A stretch of DNA of 64,000 bases from Gammaproteobacteria bacterium. Lineage in GTDB: Bacteria; Pseudomonadota; Gammaproteobacteria; Pseudomonadales; Litorivicinaceae. Where the stretch lies: positions 19,694 through 83,693 of the forward strand of contig JAHEDY010000005.1 of assembly GCA_024640985.1 (NCBI GenBank), written 5' to 3'. Below are positions 1-8,684 of this stretch, piece by piece. The first letter of the stretch is position 1. Each line of letters opens with the position of its first letter. A program made the position numbers and the translations under genes. The notes beneath the pieces are model-generated. The model saw only the letters and a list, made by a program, of their open reading frames with translations. It was not told the DNA's origin and searched no databases.

Positions 1-899
1 ATGTCTTGACCATCGGTAATTTTGATGGTGTTCATGTGGGGCATCAGCGTGTCATTTTACAAGCGCAAGACCTTGCGAAACGGCTTGACTTGCCATTAAC
101 AGTCTTGGTGTTTGAACCACAACCGAAAGAATTTTTCGCAGACAAACATGGATCAGAAGCGCCGGCACGATTGATGAGCTTGCGCACCAAAGTCGGCGCC
201 CTCGAGGCTTTGGGTGTCGATGTGATTTGGTGCCTCAAATTTTCCGATGTGCGTCCAATGACTGCGGAATCTTTCGTTCGCGATTTGGTCGTTAATCAGC
301 AGGTCGCGCAGATGGTTGTCGGTGACGATTTTCGCTTTGGCTGCGATCGGCAAGGGGATTTTTCCTATTTGATCCAGCAGGGTGCGAAACTTGGGTTTTC
401 CATTGAGCAATCAGCCACACATCGCGTTGAGGGATCTCGGATTTCTTCGTCGCGTATTCGTGATTTGCTGAAGTCTCATGATTTTGATGGGGCTCAACGA
501 TTACTTGGTCGACCTTATGCCCTCTGTGGCCGAGTCATTTATGGTCAACAATTGGGGCGGAAAATTGGGTTCCCGACTGCTAATATAGCTCTATCGAATT
601 CACCGCCTGTTCGCGGGGTCTTTGGGTGCACTGTGACGCTGCCAGATGGACAGGTCGTTGGAGGTATTGCGAACATTGGTTCGCGACCAACGGTTTCCGG
701 CCATCAGGTTAGACTTGAAGTGCATTTGCATGCGTTCACCGGGGAGTTGTATGGTCAAATGCTGACCGTGACTCCACGGGTCTTTATTCGCGCTGAGCAA
801 AAGTTCGACAGCCTTGAAGCGTTAACCGAGCAAATTCGGATCGATAACGACGCGGCTCGGCAATTGCTCGGCTCATTAACTGGATTTGAAACTGAATGA
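1..899 (+). CDS. ribF: Bifunctional riboflavin kinase / FAD synthetase (5' end outside window)
   Basis: RibF phosphorylates riboflavin to FMN and adenylates FMN to FAD in the cytoplasm. The reading frame is open through the left edge. The first visible residues ([15 protein letters not shown]) are the nucleotidyl-transferase motif that normally lies about 15 residues from the N-terminus, so only a short piece is missing. The TTG at 6 is inside this motif and is not the start. The N-terminal half is the FAD synthetase domain (ISSSRIR motif near residue 147). The C-terminal half is the riboflavin kinase domain ([11 protein letters not shown], then NIGSRPTV). The stop overlaps the ileS start (ATGA), so the two are co-transcribed, as in many gammaproteobacteria. 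Confidence 0.96.
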   Translation, partial: VLTIGNFDGVHVGHQRVILQAQDLAKRLDLPLTVLVFEPQPKEFFADKHGSEAPARLMSLRTKVGALEALGVDVIWCLKFSDVRPMTAESFVRDLVVNQQVAQMVVGDDFRFGCDRQGDFSYLIQQGAKLGFSIEQSATHRVEGSRISSSRIRDLLKSHDFDGAQRLLGRPYALCGRVIYGQQLGRKIGFPTANIALSNSPPVRGVFGCTVTLPDGQVVGGIANIGSRPTVSGHQVRLEVHLHAFTGELYGQMLTVTPRVFIRAEQKFDSLEALTEQIRIDNDAARQLLGSLTGFETE

Positions 900-3721
900 C
901 CGATTACAAACAGACACTGAATCTTCCTGAGACTGAGTTCCCGATGCGTGGGAATTTGGCAAAGCGTGAGCCAGACATGCTGGCATCGTGGATTGCCGCT
1001 GATTGGCATCAGCAGATTCGTGAAGTGCAGTCGAGCCGTGAACAGACGTTCATCTTGCATGACGGTCCTCCGTACGCAAATGGCGACATTCACATTGGTC
1101 ATGCCGTCAACAAAGTATTGAAAGACATCATCGTCAAATCCAAAGGATTGGCAGGTTTCAACGCGCCCTACATCCCTGGTTGGGATTGCCATGGGCTGCC
1201 GATTGAGCACAAAGTGGAAACGACCATCGGCAAGATTGGTGATCAGTTCAAATCAGCCAGTGAATTTCGCAATGCTTGTCGCGAGTATGCAGCGACTCAG
1301 ATTGAGCGTCAGAAAGTGGATTTTCAACGCCTGGGAATTCTCGGTGATTGGGATCATCCGTATTTGACCATGGACTACAAAATCGAAGCGGATATCGTTC
1401 GTTCACTCGGTCGGATCATTGAGAATGGTCATTTCCATCAAGGCGCAAAGCCGGTCTACTGGTGTATGGATTGTGAGAGTGCTTTGGCTGAAGCTGAAGT
1501 CGAGTATCAGGATCGAAAAACTTGGACCGTTGACGTGGCCTTCCCGATTAAAAACACCGAGCAGATTGAGAATGTCTTTGCTGTCTCTTCTGAGGTTGCC
1601 TCGAGCGCGGCGATGGCGATTTGGACAACGACACCTTGGACATTGCCTGCGAACCAGTTTGTTGCGGTCAATGCTGAGCTACCTTATGTGTTGGTTGAGT
1701 TTGATAAAGACGATCATCGTTGGACGTTGGTCTTGGCCGAAGGTCGTCTTGAAGCGCTATCTGAGCGCTATGGTATCGAAGACTTCAAGATCCTCGGGAG
1801 AACCTTAGGTCATGCGTTAGCGGGTATCCAATGTGAGGCGCCCTGGGACGAGCGCATTGTCCCTGTCATAACCGGCGATCATGTCACGCTTGAGGCAGGA
1901 ACAGGAGCGGTTCACTCAGCGCCTGCCTATGGTCTCGAGGATTTTCATGCGGCGAAATCATTGGATCTTGAGCTTCTGACACCGGTTCGTGACGATGGAA
2001 CCTTTGCTGAGACTGTTTCTGTCGTTGCCGGACTGCATGTCGAGAAGGCGGGTCCTGTGATTGCAGAGTATTTGGCGGAGAAGGGCCGGTTGGTTCACAA
2101 AGCTCGCCTTGAGCATTCCTATCCGCATTGTTGGCGTCACAAAACGCCGGTGATTTATCGTGCGACCCCGCAGTGGTTCATTCGTATGCAGGGCGAGGGT
2201 CTTTTAGAGACTGCGCGACAGGAGGTTGAAACCAGCATCCAGTTTACTCCGACTTGGGGTAAGAATCGGTTAGCAGCGATGCTTGAAGATCGTCCGGACT
2301 GGTGTATCTCTCGTCAGCGAAATTGGGGTGTGCCGATCACTGTATTTGTGCACCAAGAAACCAGTCAGCTTCACCCGGATACCCAACAGTTATTCGAGAC
2401 GATCGCGCAGCGGATCGAACAAGGTGGAATCAACGCGTGGTTTGATCTCGATCCCGCAGAATTGTTGGGGGAGGATGCAGCCGACTATCGTAAGGTCACC
2501 GATGTTCTTGATGTGTGGTTTGACTCAGGAACGACGCATGCATCCGTTTTAGGTCGCCGGGAAGGATTACATTTCCCCGCAGATCTCTACCTCGAAGGGT
2601 CTGATCAGCATCGTGGTTGGTTCCAGTCATCGTTATTAACCTCGGTTGCGATCCACGGGTGCGCGCCATACAAGGGCTTGCTCACGCATGGGTTCACCGT
2701 TGACCAAGATGGTCGAAAAATGTCGAAGTCACTTGGCAATGTGATTCCACCGCAGGATGTGATGAACACTCTCGGTGCCGATATTTTACGTTTGTGGATT
2801 GCCTCGACAGATTTCACAAAAGAAATGACGGTGAGTCATGAAATTTTGAATCGGACCTCCGACACTTATCGACGGATCCGAAATACGGCTCGATTCCTGT
2901 TGGCGAATATGGCTGGATTTGATCCAGCCACCGATCAGGTTGCCAATGATGATTTGGTGTCCTTGGACGCTGAAATGATCCGGCGAACCACCGAGCTTGC
3001 GAGCAAAATTATGGGTCATTACGCACGGTATGAATTTTCGGAAGTCACTCAAGCCTTACATCATTTCTGTGTTGATGACTTAGGCGGTTTCTATCTTGAT
3101 ATCGTCAAAGACCGTCAATACACGCTAAAACCTGACAGTCACGCACGAAAGAGCTGTCAGACAGCGCTTTATTGGATCACTGATGCCTTAGTGCGTTGGA
3201 TGGCTCCAATTTTATCCTTTACTGCCCAAGAGATCTGGGAAGCAATGCCAGGTAAACGGCCGCATCAATTTGTGTTTGCTGCGAAAGAGGCAGACTTGCC
3301 AGAGGCAAACGGTCGAGCACAAGTGAATTGGCGACTGATTCAGTCAGCGAAAGAATCGGTGAACCAAGCCATCGAAGCGGCACGGAACGACGGTTTAGTG
3401 AAGGGCTCTTTATCGGCTGAAGTCGCGCTCTACGCCGATGGAGAGGTATTTGATGCGTTGACGGCTTTGGGTGACGAGATTCGTTTCGTGACCATTACCT
3501 CAGAGGTCGATTTGTCTCCACTATCTGAAGCGCCAGACGGTGCGTTGACTGATTCTGTATGCCCACAACTGGCTGTGGTTGTCAAAGCAACGGAGTCTGA
3601 GAAATGTGAGCGGTGCTGGCATCATCGTCCTGATGTTGGCTCTGTGAGTGCGCATCCGACACTCTGCACCCGGTGTGTTGATAATGTTGATGGAGCCGGT
3701 GAAGAGCGAACCTTTGCATGA
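896..3721 (+). CDS. ileS: Isoleucyl-tRNA synthetase
   Basis: Charges tRNA-Ile with isoleucine and edits misactivated valine. The 941-residue length fits bacterial IleS of the zinc-containing type. Visible motifs are the class I HIGH signature ([12 protein letters not shown], near residue 65), the editing-domain signature [24 protein letters not shown], the KMSKS loop at residues 608-612, and a C-terminal zinc finger (CERCW...CTRC). The ATG overlaps the ribF stop. Its own stop overlaps the lspA ATG, giving a tightly coupled ribF-ileS-lspA-fkpB-ispH operon. Confidence 0.98.
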   Translation: MTDYKQTLNLPETEFPMRGNLAKREPDMLASWIAADWHQQIREVQSSREQTFILHDGPPYANGDIHIGHAVNKVLKDIIVKSKGLAGFNAPYIPGWDCHGLPIEHKVETTIGKIGDQFKSASEFRNACREYAATQIERQKVDFQRLGILGDWDHPYLTMDYKIEADIVRSLGRIIENGHFHQGAKPVYWCMDCESALAEAEVEYQDRKTWTVDVAFPIKNTEQIENVFAVSSEVASSAAMAIWTTTPWTLPANQFVAVNAELPYVLVEFDKDDHRWTLVLAEGRLEALSERYGIEDFKILGRTLGHALAGIQCEAPWDERIVPVITGDHVTLEAGTGAVHSAPAYGLEDFHAAKSLDLELLTPVRDDGTFAETVSVVAGLHVEKAGPVIAEYLAEKGRLVHKARLEHSYPHCWRHKTPVIYRATPQWFIRMQGEGLLETARQEVETSIQFTPTWGKNRLAAMLEDRPDWCISRQRNWGVPITVFVHQETSQLHPDTQQLFETIAQRIEQGGINAWFDLDPAELLGEDAADYRKVTDVLDVWFDSGTTHASVLGRREGLHFPADLYLEGSDQHRGWFQSSLLTSVAIHGCAPYKGLLTHGFTVDQDGRKMSKSLGNVIPPQDVMNTLGADILRLWIASTDFTKEMTVSHEILNRTSDTYRRIRNTARFLLANMAGFDPATDQVANDDLVSLDAEMIRRTTELASKIMGHYARYEFSEVTQALHHFCVDDLGGFYLDIVKDRQYTLKPDSHARKSCQTALYWITDALVRWMAPILSFTAQEIWEAMPGKRPHQFVFAAKEADLPEANGRAQVNWRLIQSAKESVNQAIEAARNDGLVKGSLSAEVALYADGEVFDALTALGDEIRFVTITSEVDLSPLSEAPDGALTDSVCPQLAVVVKATESEKCERCWHHRPDVGSVSAHPTLCTRCVDNVDGAGEERTFA

Positions 3722-4197
3722 GGCTTGATTTTGTCCTGGTGATTGGGGTCATTTTCCTTATCGACCAGTGCACCAAGCTTTTGGCATCTACCTATTTAAA
3801 TTACGCTGAGCCTATTGGACTGTTGCCGTTTTTCTCCTTCACCTTGCTCCATAACACGGGGGCTGCGTTTAGTTTTCTTGCCGACGCTGGTGGCTGGCAA
3901 CAGTGGTTGTTTTTGGTGTTGGCCATTGGTGTGTCTGCCTATTCGGTTTGGTCATTACGGGATGCTGAACTTTGTGGATGGATGCAAGCCGGGTTCGTTC
4001 TGTTGATTCCTGGTGCAGTCGGCAACGCAGTCGATCGGGTTGCTTTTGGCTATGTGGTGGACTTTTTGCACTTTCATTGGGGAGATTGGTCGTTCCCAGC
4101 CTTTAATGTTGCTGACACAAGCATTACGTTAGCAGCAGGTTGTTTATTAATTGGATGGTATGTAGATGCTCGACATCGGCCCAAACTGCAAAGTTGA
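3718..4197 (+). CDS. lspA: Lipoprotein signal peptidase (signal peptidase II)
   Basis: LspA is an inner-membrane aspartyl protease that removes the signal peptide from diacylglyceryl prolipoproteins. The 159-residue protein has four hydrophobic segments, the [10 protein letters not shown] motif, and the two conserved aspartates: D115 in VVDF and D133 in FNVAD. The ATG overlaps the ileS stop by four bases. The gene runs 32 bp into fkpB, a long overlap for this operon. Likely substrates in this window include BamD and the BMP-type binding protein. Confidence 0.97.
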   Translation: MRLDFVLVIGVIFLIDQCTKLLASTYLNYAEPIGLLPFFSFTLLHNTGAAFSFLADAGGWQQWLFLVLAIGVSAYSVWSLRDAELCGWMQAGFVLLIPGAVGNAVDRVAFGYVVDFLHFHWGDWSFPAFNVADTSITLAAGCLLIGWYVDARHRPKLQS

Positions 4198-4612
4198 ATT
4201 GCATTTCGCGTTACGCCTTGCCGATACCGGTGAGTTGGTGGACTCCACATTTGAGAAAAAGCCAGCCAATCTGGTCATTGGTGATGGCAATCTTCCAGAG
4301 GCATTTGAGGCGGTCATCTTCGGCATGAAAGCTGGGGAAAAAAAAGTGGAGCGAATCGCACCGAAAGATGGCTTTGGCCAACACAACCCATCCAATGTTC
4401 AAAAAATTTCTCGGGATCAATTTGATCCATCTGTTGAATTGTCCGAAGGCTTGGTCGTCAGCTTCCAGGATAAAGCCAAATCAGAGCTGCCTGGAGTGGT
4501 CTCAGCGATTGAAGAACAGATGGTGACGGTGGATTTTAATCATCCTTTGGCGGGACGTGATTTGGAGTTCGAAGTCGAAATTCTCTCAGTCGTACCGGCG
4601 GAGATGCACTGA
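4166..4612 (+). CDS. fkpB: FKBP-type peptidyl-prolyl cis-trans isomerase, SlpA type
   Basis: Cytoplasmic proline isomerase/chaperone of the SlyD/SlpA branch. The 148 residues show the FKBP core: [23 protein letters not shown], the inserted flap region, then [18 protein letters not shown] at the end. It lacks the metal-binding His-rich tail of SlyD. The start lies inside lspA, 32 bp before its stop, with a GGATGG-like sequence upstream. The stop overlaps the ispH ATG by one base. The order lspA-fkpB-ispH is conserved in gammaproteobacteria. Confidence 0.95.
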   Translation: MLDIGPNCKVELHFALRLADTGELVDSTFEKKPANLVIGDGNLPEAFEAVIFGMKAGEKKVERIAPKDGFGQHNPSNVQKISRDQFDPSVELSEGLVVSFQDKAKSELPGVVSAIEEQMVTVDFNHPLAGRDLEFEVEILSVVPAEMH

Positions 4613-5559
4613 TGCAAGTCACACTGGCGAATCCACGCGGCTTTTGTGCCGGTGTCGATCGTGCCATTGATATTGTCAATCGAGCGCTCGAGGTTTTCGG
4701 TGCTCCGGTGTACGTGCGCCATGAAGTGGTGCACAACAAAACCGTTGTGGATGACTTAAAGTCCCGGGGTGCGATCTTTGTCGATGAGCTCGATGAAGTT
4801 CCCGATGACACTATTGTGATTTTTTCGGCCCACGGTGTCTCACGAGCGGTCCAGAACGAAGCAAAGCGTCGGAAATTGAAAGTCTTTGACGCCACCTGTC
4901 CTCTGGTGACCAAGGTGCATATGGAAGTGATTAAGTTTTCGAAAGAGGGCCGCGAATGCATTTTAATTGGTCATGCAGGTCACCCTGAAGTTGAGGGTAC
5001 CATGGGCCAATTTGATACCTCTCGTGGTGGTGTCATGAAGTTGGTCGAAGATGAGGATGATGCTTGGACGGTCGATATTACCGATCCGAAAACCGCTTCC
5101 TTTGTCACTCAGACCACGCTTTCGATGGATGATACGGCTCGCATCATTGATATTCTGCGAAAGCGTTTCCCCGATATTCAGGGACCGCGTAAAGACGATA
5201 TCTGCTATGCCACGCAAAATCGCCAGGATGCCGTGAAGCGCTTGGCTGAGGGTAACGATCTGGTCTTGGTGGTTGGCTCTCCAAATTCGTCCAACTCCAA
5301 TCGATTGAAAGAGCTGGCTGAACGGTTGGGTTCAAAATCCTATTTGATTGATGGTCCAGAGCAAATTGACCCGGAATGGGTTGATGAAGCCAGTGCCATT
5401 GCAGTGACGGCTGGTGCATCTGCGCCTGAAAATGTGGTGCAGGCTGTCTGTGACCGGCTCAGAGAATTAGGTGCTGATCATATCGGTCAAGAAACAGGCG
5501 TCGATGAGTCTGTGCAATTCTCCCTCCCGAAAGAGTTGAAACTCCACCCAGTCGATTAG
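4612..5559 (+). CDS. ispH: 4-hydroxy-3-methylbut-2-enyl diphosphate reductase
   Basis: The last enzyme of the MEP isoprenoid pathway. It reduces HMBPP to IPP and DMAPP with an iron-sulfur cluster. The 315-residue length is normal. The three cluster-ligand cysteines are visible at C12 (GFCAGV), C96 (ATCPLV) and C198 (ICYAT). His motifs VRHEVVHN and [11 protein letters not shown] are also present, as is SNSNRL. It is the last gene of the ribF operon. The next gene follows after 63 bp and has its own strong ribosome-binding site. Confidence 0.98.
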   Translation: MQVTLANPRGFCAGVDRAIDIVNRALEVFGAPVYVRHEVVHNKTVVDDLKSRGAIFVDELDEVPDDTIVIFSAHGVSRAVQNEAKRRKLKVFDATCPLVTKVHMEVIKFSKEGRECILIGHAGHPEVEGTMGQFDTSRGGVMKLVEDEDDAWTVDITDPKTASFVTQTTLSMDDTARIIDILRKRFPDIQGPRKDDICYATQNRQDAVKRLAEGNDLVLVVGSPNSSNSNRLKELAERLGSKSYLIDGPEQIDPEWVDEASAIAVTAGASAPENVVQAVCDRLRELGADHIGQETGVDESVQFSLPKELKLHPVD

Positions 5560-5622
5560 GACCGAAGTCCAAGAGTCCTCCATTGAGGATGTGATCTGCT
5601 GTACTGCCGTGACGGAGGTGGT

Positions 5623-6027
5623 ATGCGCGGCTTTGCTTTATCTGACAGTCTGATGGCGCTCGCGATTGTCAGTTTGTTATTGGTTGTGATGTTAAGCCGA
5701 GGTCCGGATCTCGAGGCGCGTGAGGCTGAGCGACGGATTGAGGCTCAGATGTTTGATGCGGCCAATGCGGTGTTGGTGTTAAGTCAGTCTCTGGATCAGA
5801 CGGGGTCTTGGGTGCTTTTTGATCGAGGCCAAGCGGGTGTTGTGCCGAGTGATCGTTTCCAATACCTCAATCAAATCATTGCGCGATTTCCTGATGCTCC
5901 CTACCGGCTCGAGTTACACGTCATTGCTGTGTCGACAGATCGCTATACCAGTGCGGTGCAACTCTATCGAGATGATGAATTGATGTTTGGTGAAGAGATT
6001 ACATGGTCAAGCAAGCAGGCTTCCTAG
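5623..6027 (+). CDS. Type IV pilus minor prepilin-like protein (PilV position)
   Basis: A 134-residue protein opening MRGFALSDSLMALAIVS. This is a type III (prepilin) signal: a short basic leader, G/F cleavage after residue 3, then a hydrophobic helix of about 20 residues. The residue at mature position 5 is Asp instead of the usual Glu. The remainder is a divergent pilin-like domain that I cannot assign to a named subunit. A GGAGGTGGT ribosome-binding site precedes the ATG. It starts a run of four overlapping small genes that resembles the fimT-pilV-pilW-pilX-pilE clusters found after ispH in pseudomonads. A role as minor pilin or pseudopilin is inferred from signal and position. Confidence 0.7.
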   Translation: MRGFALSDSLMALAIVSLLLVVMLSRGPDLEAREAERRIEAQMFDAANAVLVLSQSLDQTGSWVLFDRGQAGVVPSDRFQYLNQIIARFPDAPYRLELHVIAVSTDRYTSAVQLYRDDELMFGEEITWSSKQAS

Positions 6028-6512
6028 CTGAAAATCTCGTGGGTATTGCCGTTGGTTTGGGTGTTGTTGTGATTTTAGTATCGCTCTGGGTCGCTGATGC
6101 ATCGCGACGCACTCATGAAATCGAAGGCATGATTGAACGCGCTGATTTGGATGCTGCCACATTTTATCTGCCACTGGTCGTGGTTCCGGCACAGCGGATC
6201 GAAGTGGTCTCGAGGGCGACCTTAGTGCAAGCGATTCATGAGTCCCAAGTTCATCCCATCTCCTCGGCTGCAGTCAAATTAACCCATCCGTTTTCCACGA
6301 CCTATCTGTATCTCGGGATGAGCAAAACGCAGAACAAATCAGCCCTCTGGGTTCACCAAGAACGCTTTGGAAATACGTCCAACCAAGCACTACTCGACGC
6401 ATCCGGAGATTTGACACTCGAGATGACGAACGAAACATTCTGTTTGGGACTCTCTGACCCTCAGTGGGTGTATTGCCATCATCGATTACCAGGGCAAACC
6501 CATGAGTTCTAG
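6003..6512 (+). CDS. Type IV pilus minor prepilin-like protein (PilW position)
   Basis: A 169-residue protein beginning MVKQAGFLAENLVGIAVGLGV. The G/F cleavage site and hydrophobic helix are present. The conserved acidic residue is at mature position 4 (Glu) with Asn at position 5, which is unusual. The GLGVVVI stretch is reminiscent of PilW proteins. The start lies 25 bp inside the preceding gene and the stop runs 11 bp into the next, so translation is probably coupled. The C-terminal part contains two cysteines (ETFCLGL, WVYCHH) that could form a disulfide, as in many minor pilins. Confidence 0.65.
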   Translation: MVKQAGFLAENLVGIAVGLGVVVILVSLWVADASRRTHEIEGMIERADLDAATFYLPLVVVPAQRIEVVSRATLVQAIHESQVHPISSAAVKLTHPFSTTYLYLGMSKTQNKSALWVHQERFGNTSNQALLDASGDLTLEMTNETFCLGLSDPQWVYCHHRLPGQTHEF

Positions 6513-6846
6513 AGCTGGTTCTGCCTTGATTGCGGTACTGATCGTCATGGCGGTACTGGGGTTTCTTTGGGTTGGTGACTGGGTGCTTCGGCTGACCGAT
6601 GAAATGACCAGAGATCGAGTGATTCAGATGGAGCAAAAGCATCGCTCAGCTTCTCAAGCGGAATGGGATGCACTCGATCGATTGATTCGGGAGGCCGATC
6701 CGCTGGAGGGTTGGCAGCCGATCGAATATGTGATCCCAGATGGTGTTTCAGAACGTGTGGTCAGTTTGAAACTGGCGAATGTCAATGGTCAATGGATGGT
6801 CAAGGATCGGCAGGTTTTATGGCGCGCGAAAGTGGTTTCTCATTAA
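6502..6846 (+). CDS. PilX-like minor pilin protein
   Basis: A 114-residue protein with an N-terminal hydrophobic segment (GSALIAVLIVMAVLGFLWVG). It matches the style of PilX N-termini (RGAALIVSLILL), where the cleavage site is G/S or G/A and the acidic residue is missing. The soluble part is short compared with typical PilX, so it may be reduced. It overlaps the preceding gene by 11 bp and the following gene by 28 bp. Assignment rests on the N-terminus and on position in the cluster. Confidence 0.6.
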   Translation: MSSRAGSALIAVLIVMAVLGFLWVGDWVLRLTDEMTRDRVIQMEQKHRSASQAEWDALDRLIREADPLEGWQPIEYVIPDGVSERVVSLKLANVNGQWMVKDRQVLWRAKVVSH

Positions 6847-7220
6847 TCGAAGCCTTAATCGCCATGGCCATCGCGGCACTCATGGTGATGAGTGGATTTC
6901 AATTATTTGGCTCGACAGCCGAGCGATCCAGTACCTTGTATTTCCAAAGCGAGTTAATGGGTCAAATGGAATCGTTGAAACGCCGGGCGCAGTCGGTGGG
7001 TGACTTCCCTGATCATCTTCAGAGCGGATCTGATTACACACTCGAGATTACAGCCTGTGGCTCTGATTGTCGTCGGCTTCGATTGACTCCCAAGCGCTCT
7101 CATCATTGTCTTTATTGGGAGCTTGATACCACCGGCATCATGGCGTCCGGTCGAGCGGGATGCTGGCCGCAATCAGCAGTTCGACGGCTCTCGGGAGAGT
7201 CGAGTCCGCCCGAGACTTGA
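6819..7220 (+). CDS. Type IV prepilin-like protein with canonical GFSLIE signal
   Basis: The ATG at 6819 gives a 133-residue protein starting MARESGFSLIEALIAMAIAAL. This is a textbook prepilin signal with Glu at mature position 5, and the only fully canonical one in this cluster. The frame is open further upstream (to 6663), but only this start puts the signal at the N-terminus. Downstream there are four cysteines (ACGSDC, HHCLYW, AGCWPQ). It resembles PilV/PilE-type minor pilins. Its 3' end overlaps the tail of the convergent FimT-like gene by 48 bp. Confidence 0.72.
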   Translation: MARESGFSLIEALIAMAIAALMVMSGFQLFGSTAERSSTLYFQSELMGQMESLKRRAQSVGDFPDHLQSGSDYTLEITACGSDCRRLRLTPKRSHHCLYWELDTTGIMASGRAGCWPQSAVRRLSGESSPPET

Positions 7221-7535
7221 GACCGTCAAGACCCAGTCCACTTGATGACCGCACAGTCGGACTTGCCCCGGGCTCACTGATCCATCCGGGTAGGCTTCTA
7301 AATGTTGTCCAGAAAATGAGCGCACTTGTGTGACTAAGACGGTGTCTGGGAGTGTCATGGTGGTTGGCCGTTGTTGAGTCATGGCATAGGCCATGTGTTC
7401 TCGGATGGCGGAACGCAGCATTGCGACGTCTTGATGAGCGATCGAAGCATCACGAGGTGTCGACCAAGTCGATACCGCTTGGGACGCCAGAATCACGCTG
7501 ATTGTCAGTGCTGTCAGTAATGAAAGAATCTGCAT
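7173..7535 (-). CDS. GspH/FimT-like pseudopilin lacking the usual prepilin signal
   Basis: A 120-residue protein with an N-terminal hydrophobic helix (ILSLLTALTISVILASQAV) and a C-terminal GspH-like pattern: RSFSGQH, PDGSVSPGQVRLCG, then VSSLGRTRLSR. Aligned by eye with FimT (LIELLVTLAIIAIL...), the helix matches, but the G/F processing site is absent and Glu5 is replaced by Ser. The upstream frame is open without offering a better N-terminus. It lies on the opposite strand to the other pilin genes and overlaps the last one by 48 bp. Either it is an unprocessed, membrane-anchored pseudopilin or it is decaying. Confidence 0.5.
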   Translation of the reverse strand: MQILSLLTALTISVILASQAVSTWSTPRDASIAHQDVAMLRSAIREHMAYAMTQQRPTTMTLPDTVLVTQVRSFSGQHLEAYPDGSVSPGQVRLCGHQVDWVLTVSSLGRTRLSREPSNC

Positions 7536-7589
7536 CCTGGGAGTGTAGTTGGTTCTGACGAAACTGCTGATGCATGCGATAATCGACTC

Positions 7590-8684
7590 ATGGTTCAGGT
7601 TAATTTTTCATCGCCCGACATTCTCATGGTTGGTGCTGGCGTCATGGGCATGTTGTCGGCATTGGAATTGGCTGAGGCGGATCAAAGGGTTCTGGTGATT
7701 GATCAAGGCCGGGCTGGCCTTGAGGCCTCTTGGGCTGGAGGCGGGATCATTTCGCCTCTCTACCCATGGCGGTATGCGCCACCCATTACAGCCCTGGCAA
7801 CTTGGTCTCAAAAGGCGTTTCCAGATTTGATTGCTTCGTTAACCGATTCCACAGGAATTGACTCGGAGTTATCGGCTAACGGAATGTTGGTGACCGCGAC
7901 CGACGAACGAGATCAGGCATTGGCTTGGGGTGCAGGATTGTCTCGAGCGGTGGTTGAGATTTCTGATCAAGAGGCACGAGTGTTGGAGCCTCATGTGCAT
8001 CTCGACGCGACACCCCTTTGGATGCCTAGAGTTGCTAGTGTCCGAAATCCAAGGATGGGTCAGGCGCTGCGGCAAGCGTGTCTGAATCATCCAAAGATTG
8101 AGCTACGTGAACATCATGAAGTCTCCCTCGGTGGTGATCTGGATGATCCGCAGGCATTCAGTGGCAGTCAGCGGATTGCTGCGCATCGTATCGTGCTGTC
8201 AACCGGCGCCTGGACCGGACACTTACTCTCCGGATTGAATGTCCGTTGTCCAATTAAACCTATGAAGGGTCAGATGTTGTTATTCAGCCCCTGTCACCTG
8301 ATTCATCGAGTCGTGCTCGCGAATGGTCGTTATGCCATTCCTCGAGCCGATGGCCGGATCGTATTCGGTTCAACCCTTGAGGATGTCGGTTTTCAGAGAA
8401 CACCGGATCGAGATGCCTTTGAATCACTCTATGCCTCGGCAGTGCGTTTAGTCCCTCAGTTGGCAACGGTCGACATCGAAGCGCAGTGGGCAGGATTTCG
8501 ACCGGGCTCGCCCGAGGGGATGCCGTGGATTGGCCCGATTTCAGAAAAACTCTGGGTGAATTCTGGTCATTTCAGAAATGGAGTAGTCTTGAGTCCTGCC
8601 TCGAGCCGATTATTATGCGATCTAATGATGGGTCGCACACCGATCATTGACCCAGCACCCTACCAACCTCGGAACCCTGTATGA
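7590..8684 (+). CDS. thiO: FAD-dependent glycine oxidase, ThiO family
   Basis: ThiO oxidises glycine to iminoglycine for the thiazole ring of thiamine. The 364 residues start with the dinucleotide-binding motif VGAGVMGMLSALELAE. An ID-rich second strand follows (VLVIDQGRAGLEASWAGGGIISPLYPW), characteristic of ThiO/DAO enzymes. The C-terminal FAD contacts are FRPGSPEGMPWIGP and NSGHFRNGVVLSPAS. The stop overlaps the nadE ATG (ATGA). No other thiamine gene is nearby, so the physiological role is inferred from the family alone. Confidence 0.9.
   Translation: MVQVNFSSPDILMVGAGVMGMLSALELAEADQRVLVIDQGRAGLEASWAGGGIISPLYPWRYAPPITALATWSQKAFPDLIASLTDSTGIDSELSANGMLVTATDERDQALAWGAGLSRAVVEISDQEARVLEPHVHLDATPLWMPRVASVRNPRMGQALRQACLNHPKIELREHHEVSLGGDLDDPQAFSGSQRIAAHRIVLSTGAWTGHLLSGLNVRCPIKPMKGQMLLFSPCHLIHRVVLANGRYAIPRADGRIVFGSTLEDVGFQRTPDRDAFESLYASAVRLVPQLATVDIEAQWAGFRPGSPEGMPWIGPISEKLWVNSGHFRNGVVLSPASSRLLCDLMMGRTPIIDPAPYQPRNPV

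Noticed and set aside
755-1210. 151-codon minus-strand frame across the ribF/ileS junction
   Set aside because: It spans two clearly conserved genes on the plus strand and shows no recognisable protein features.
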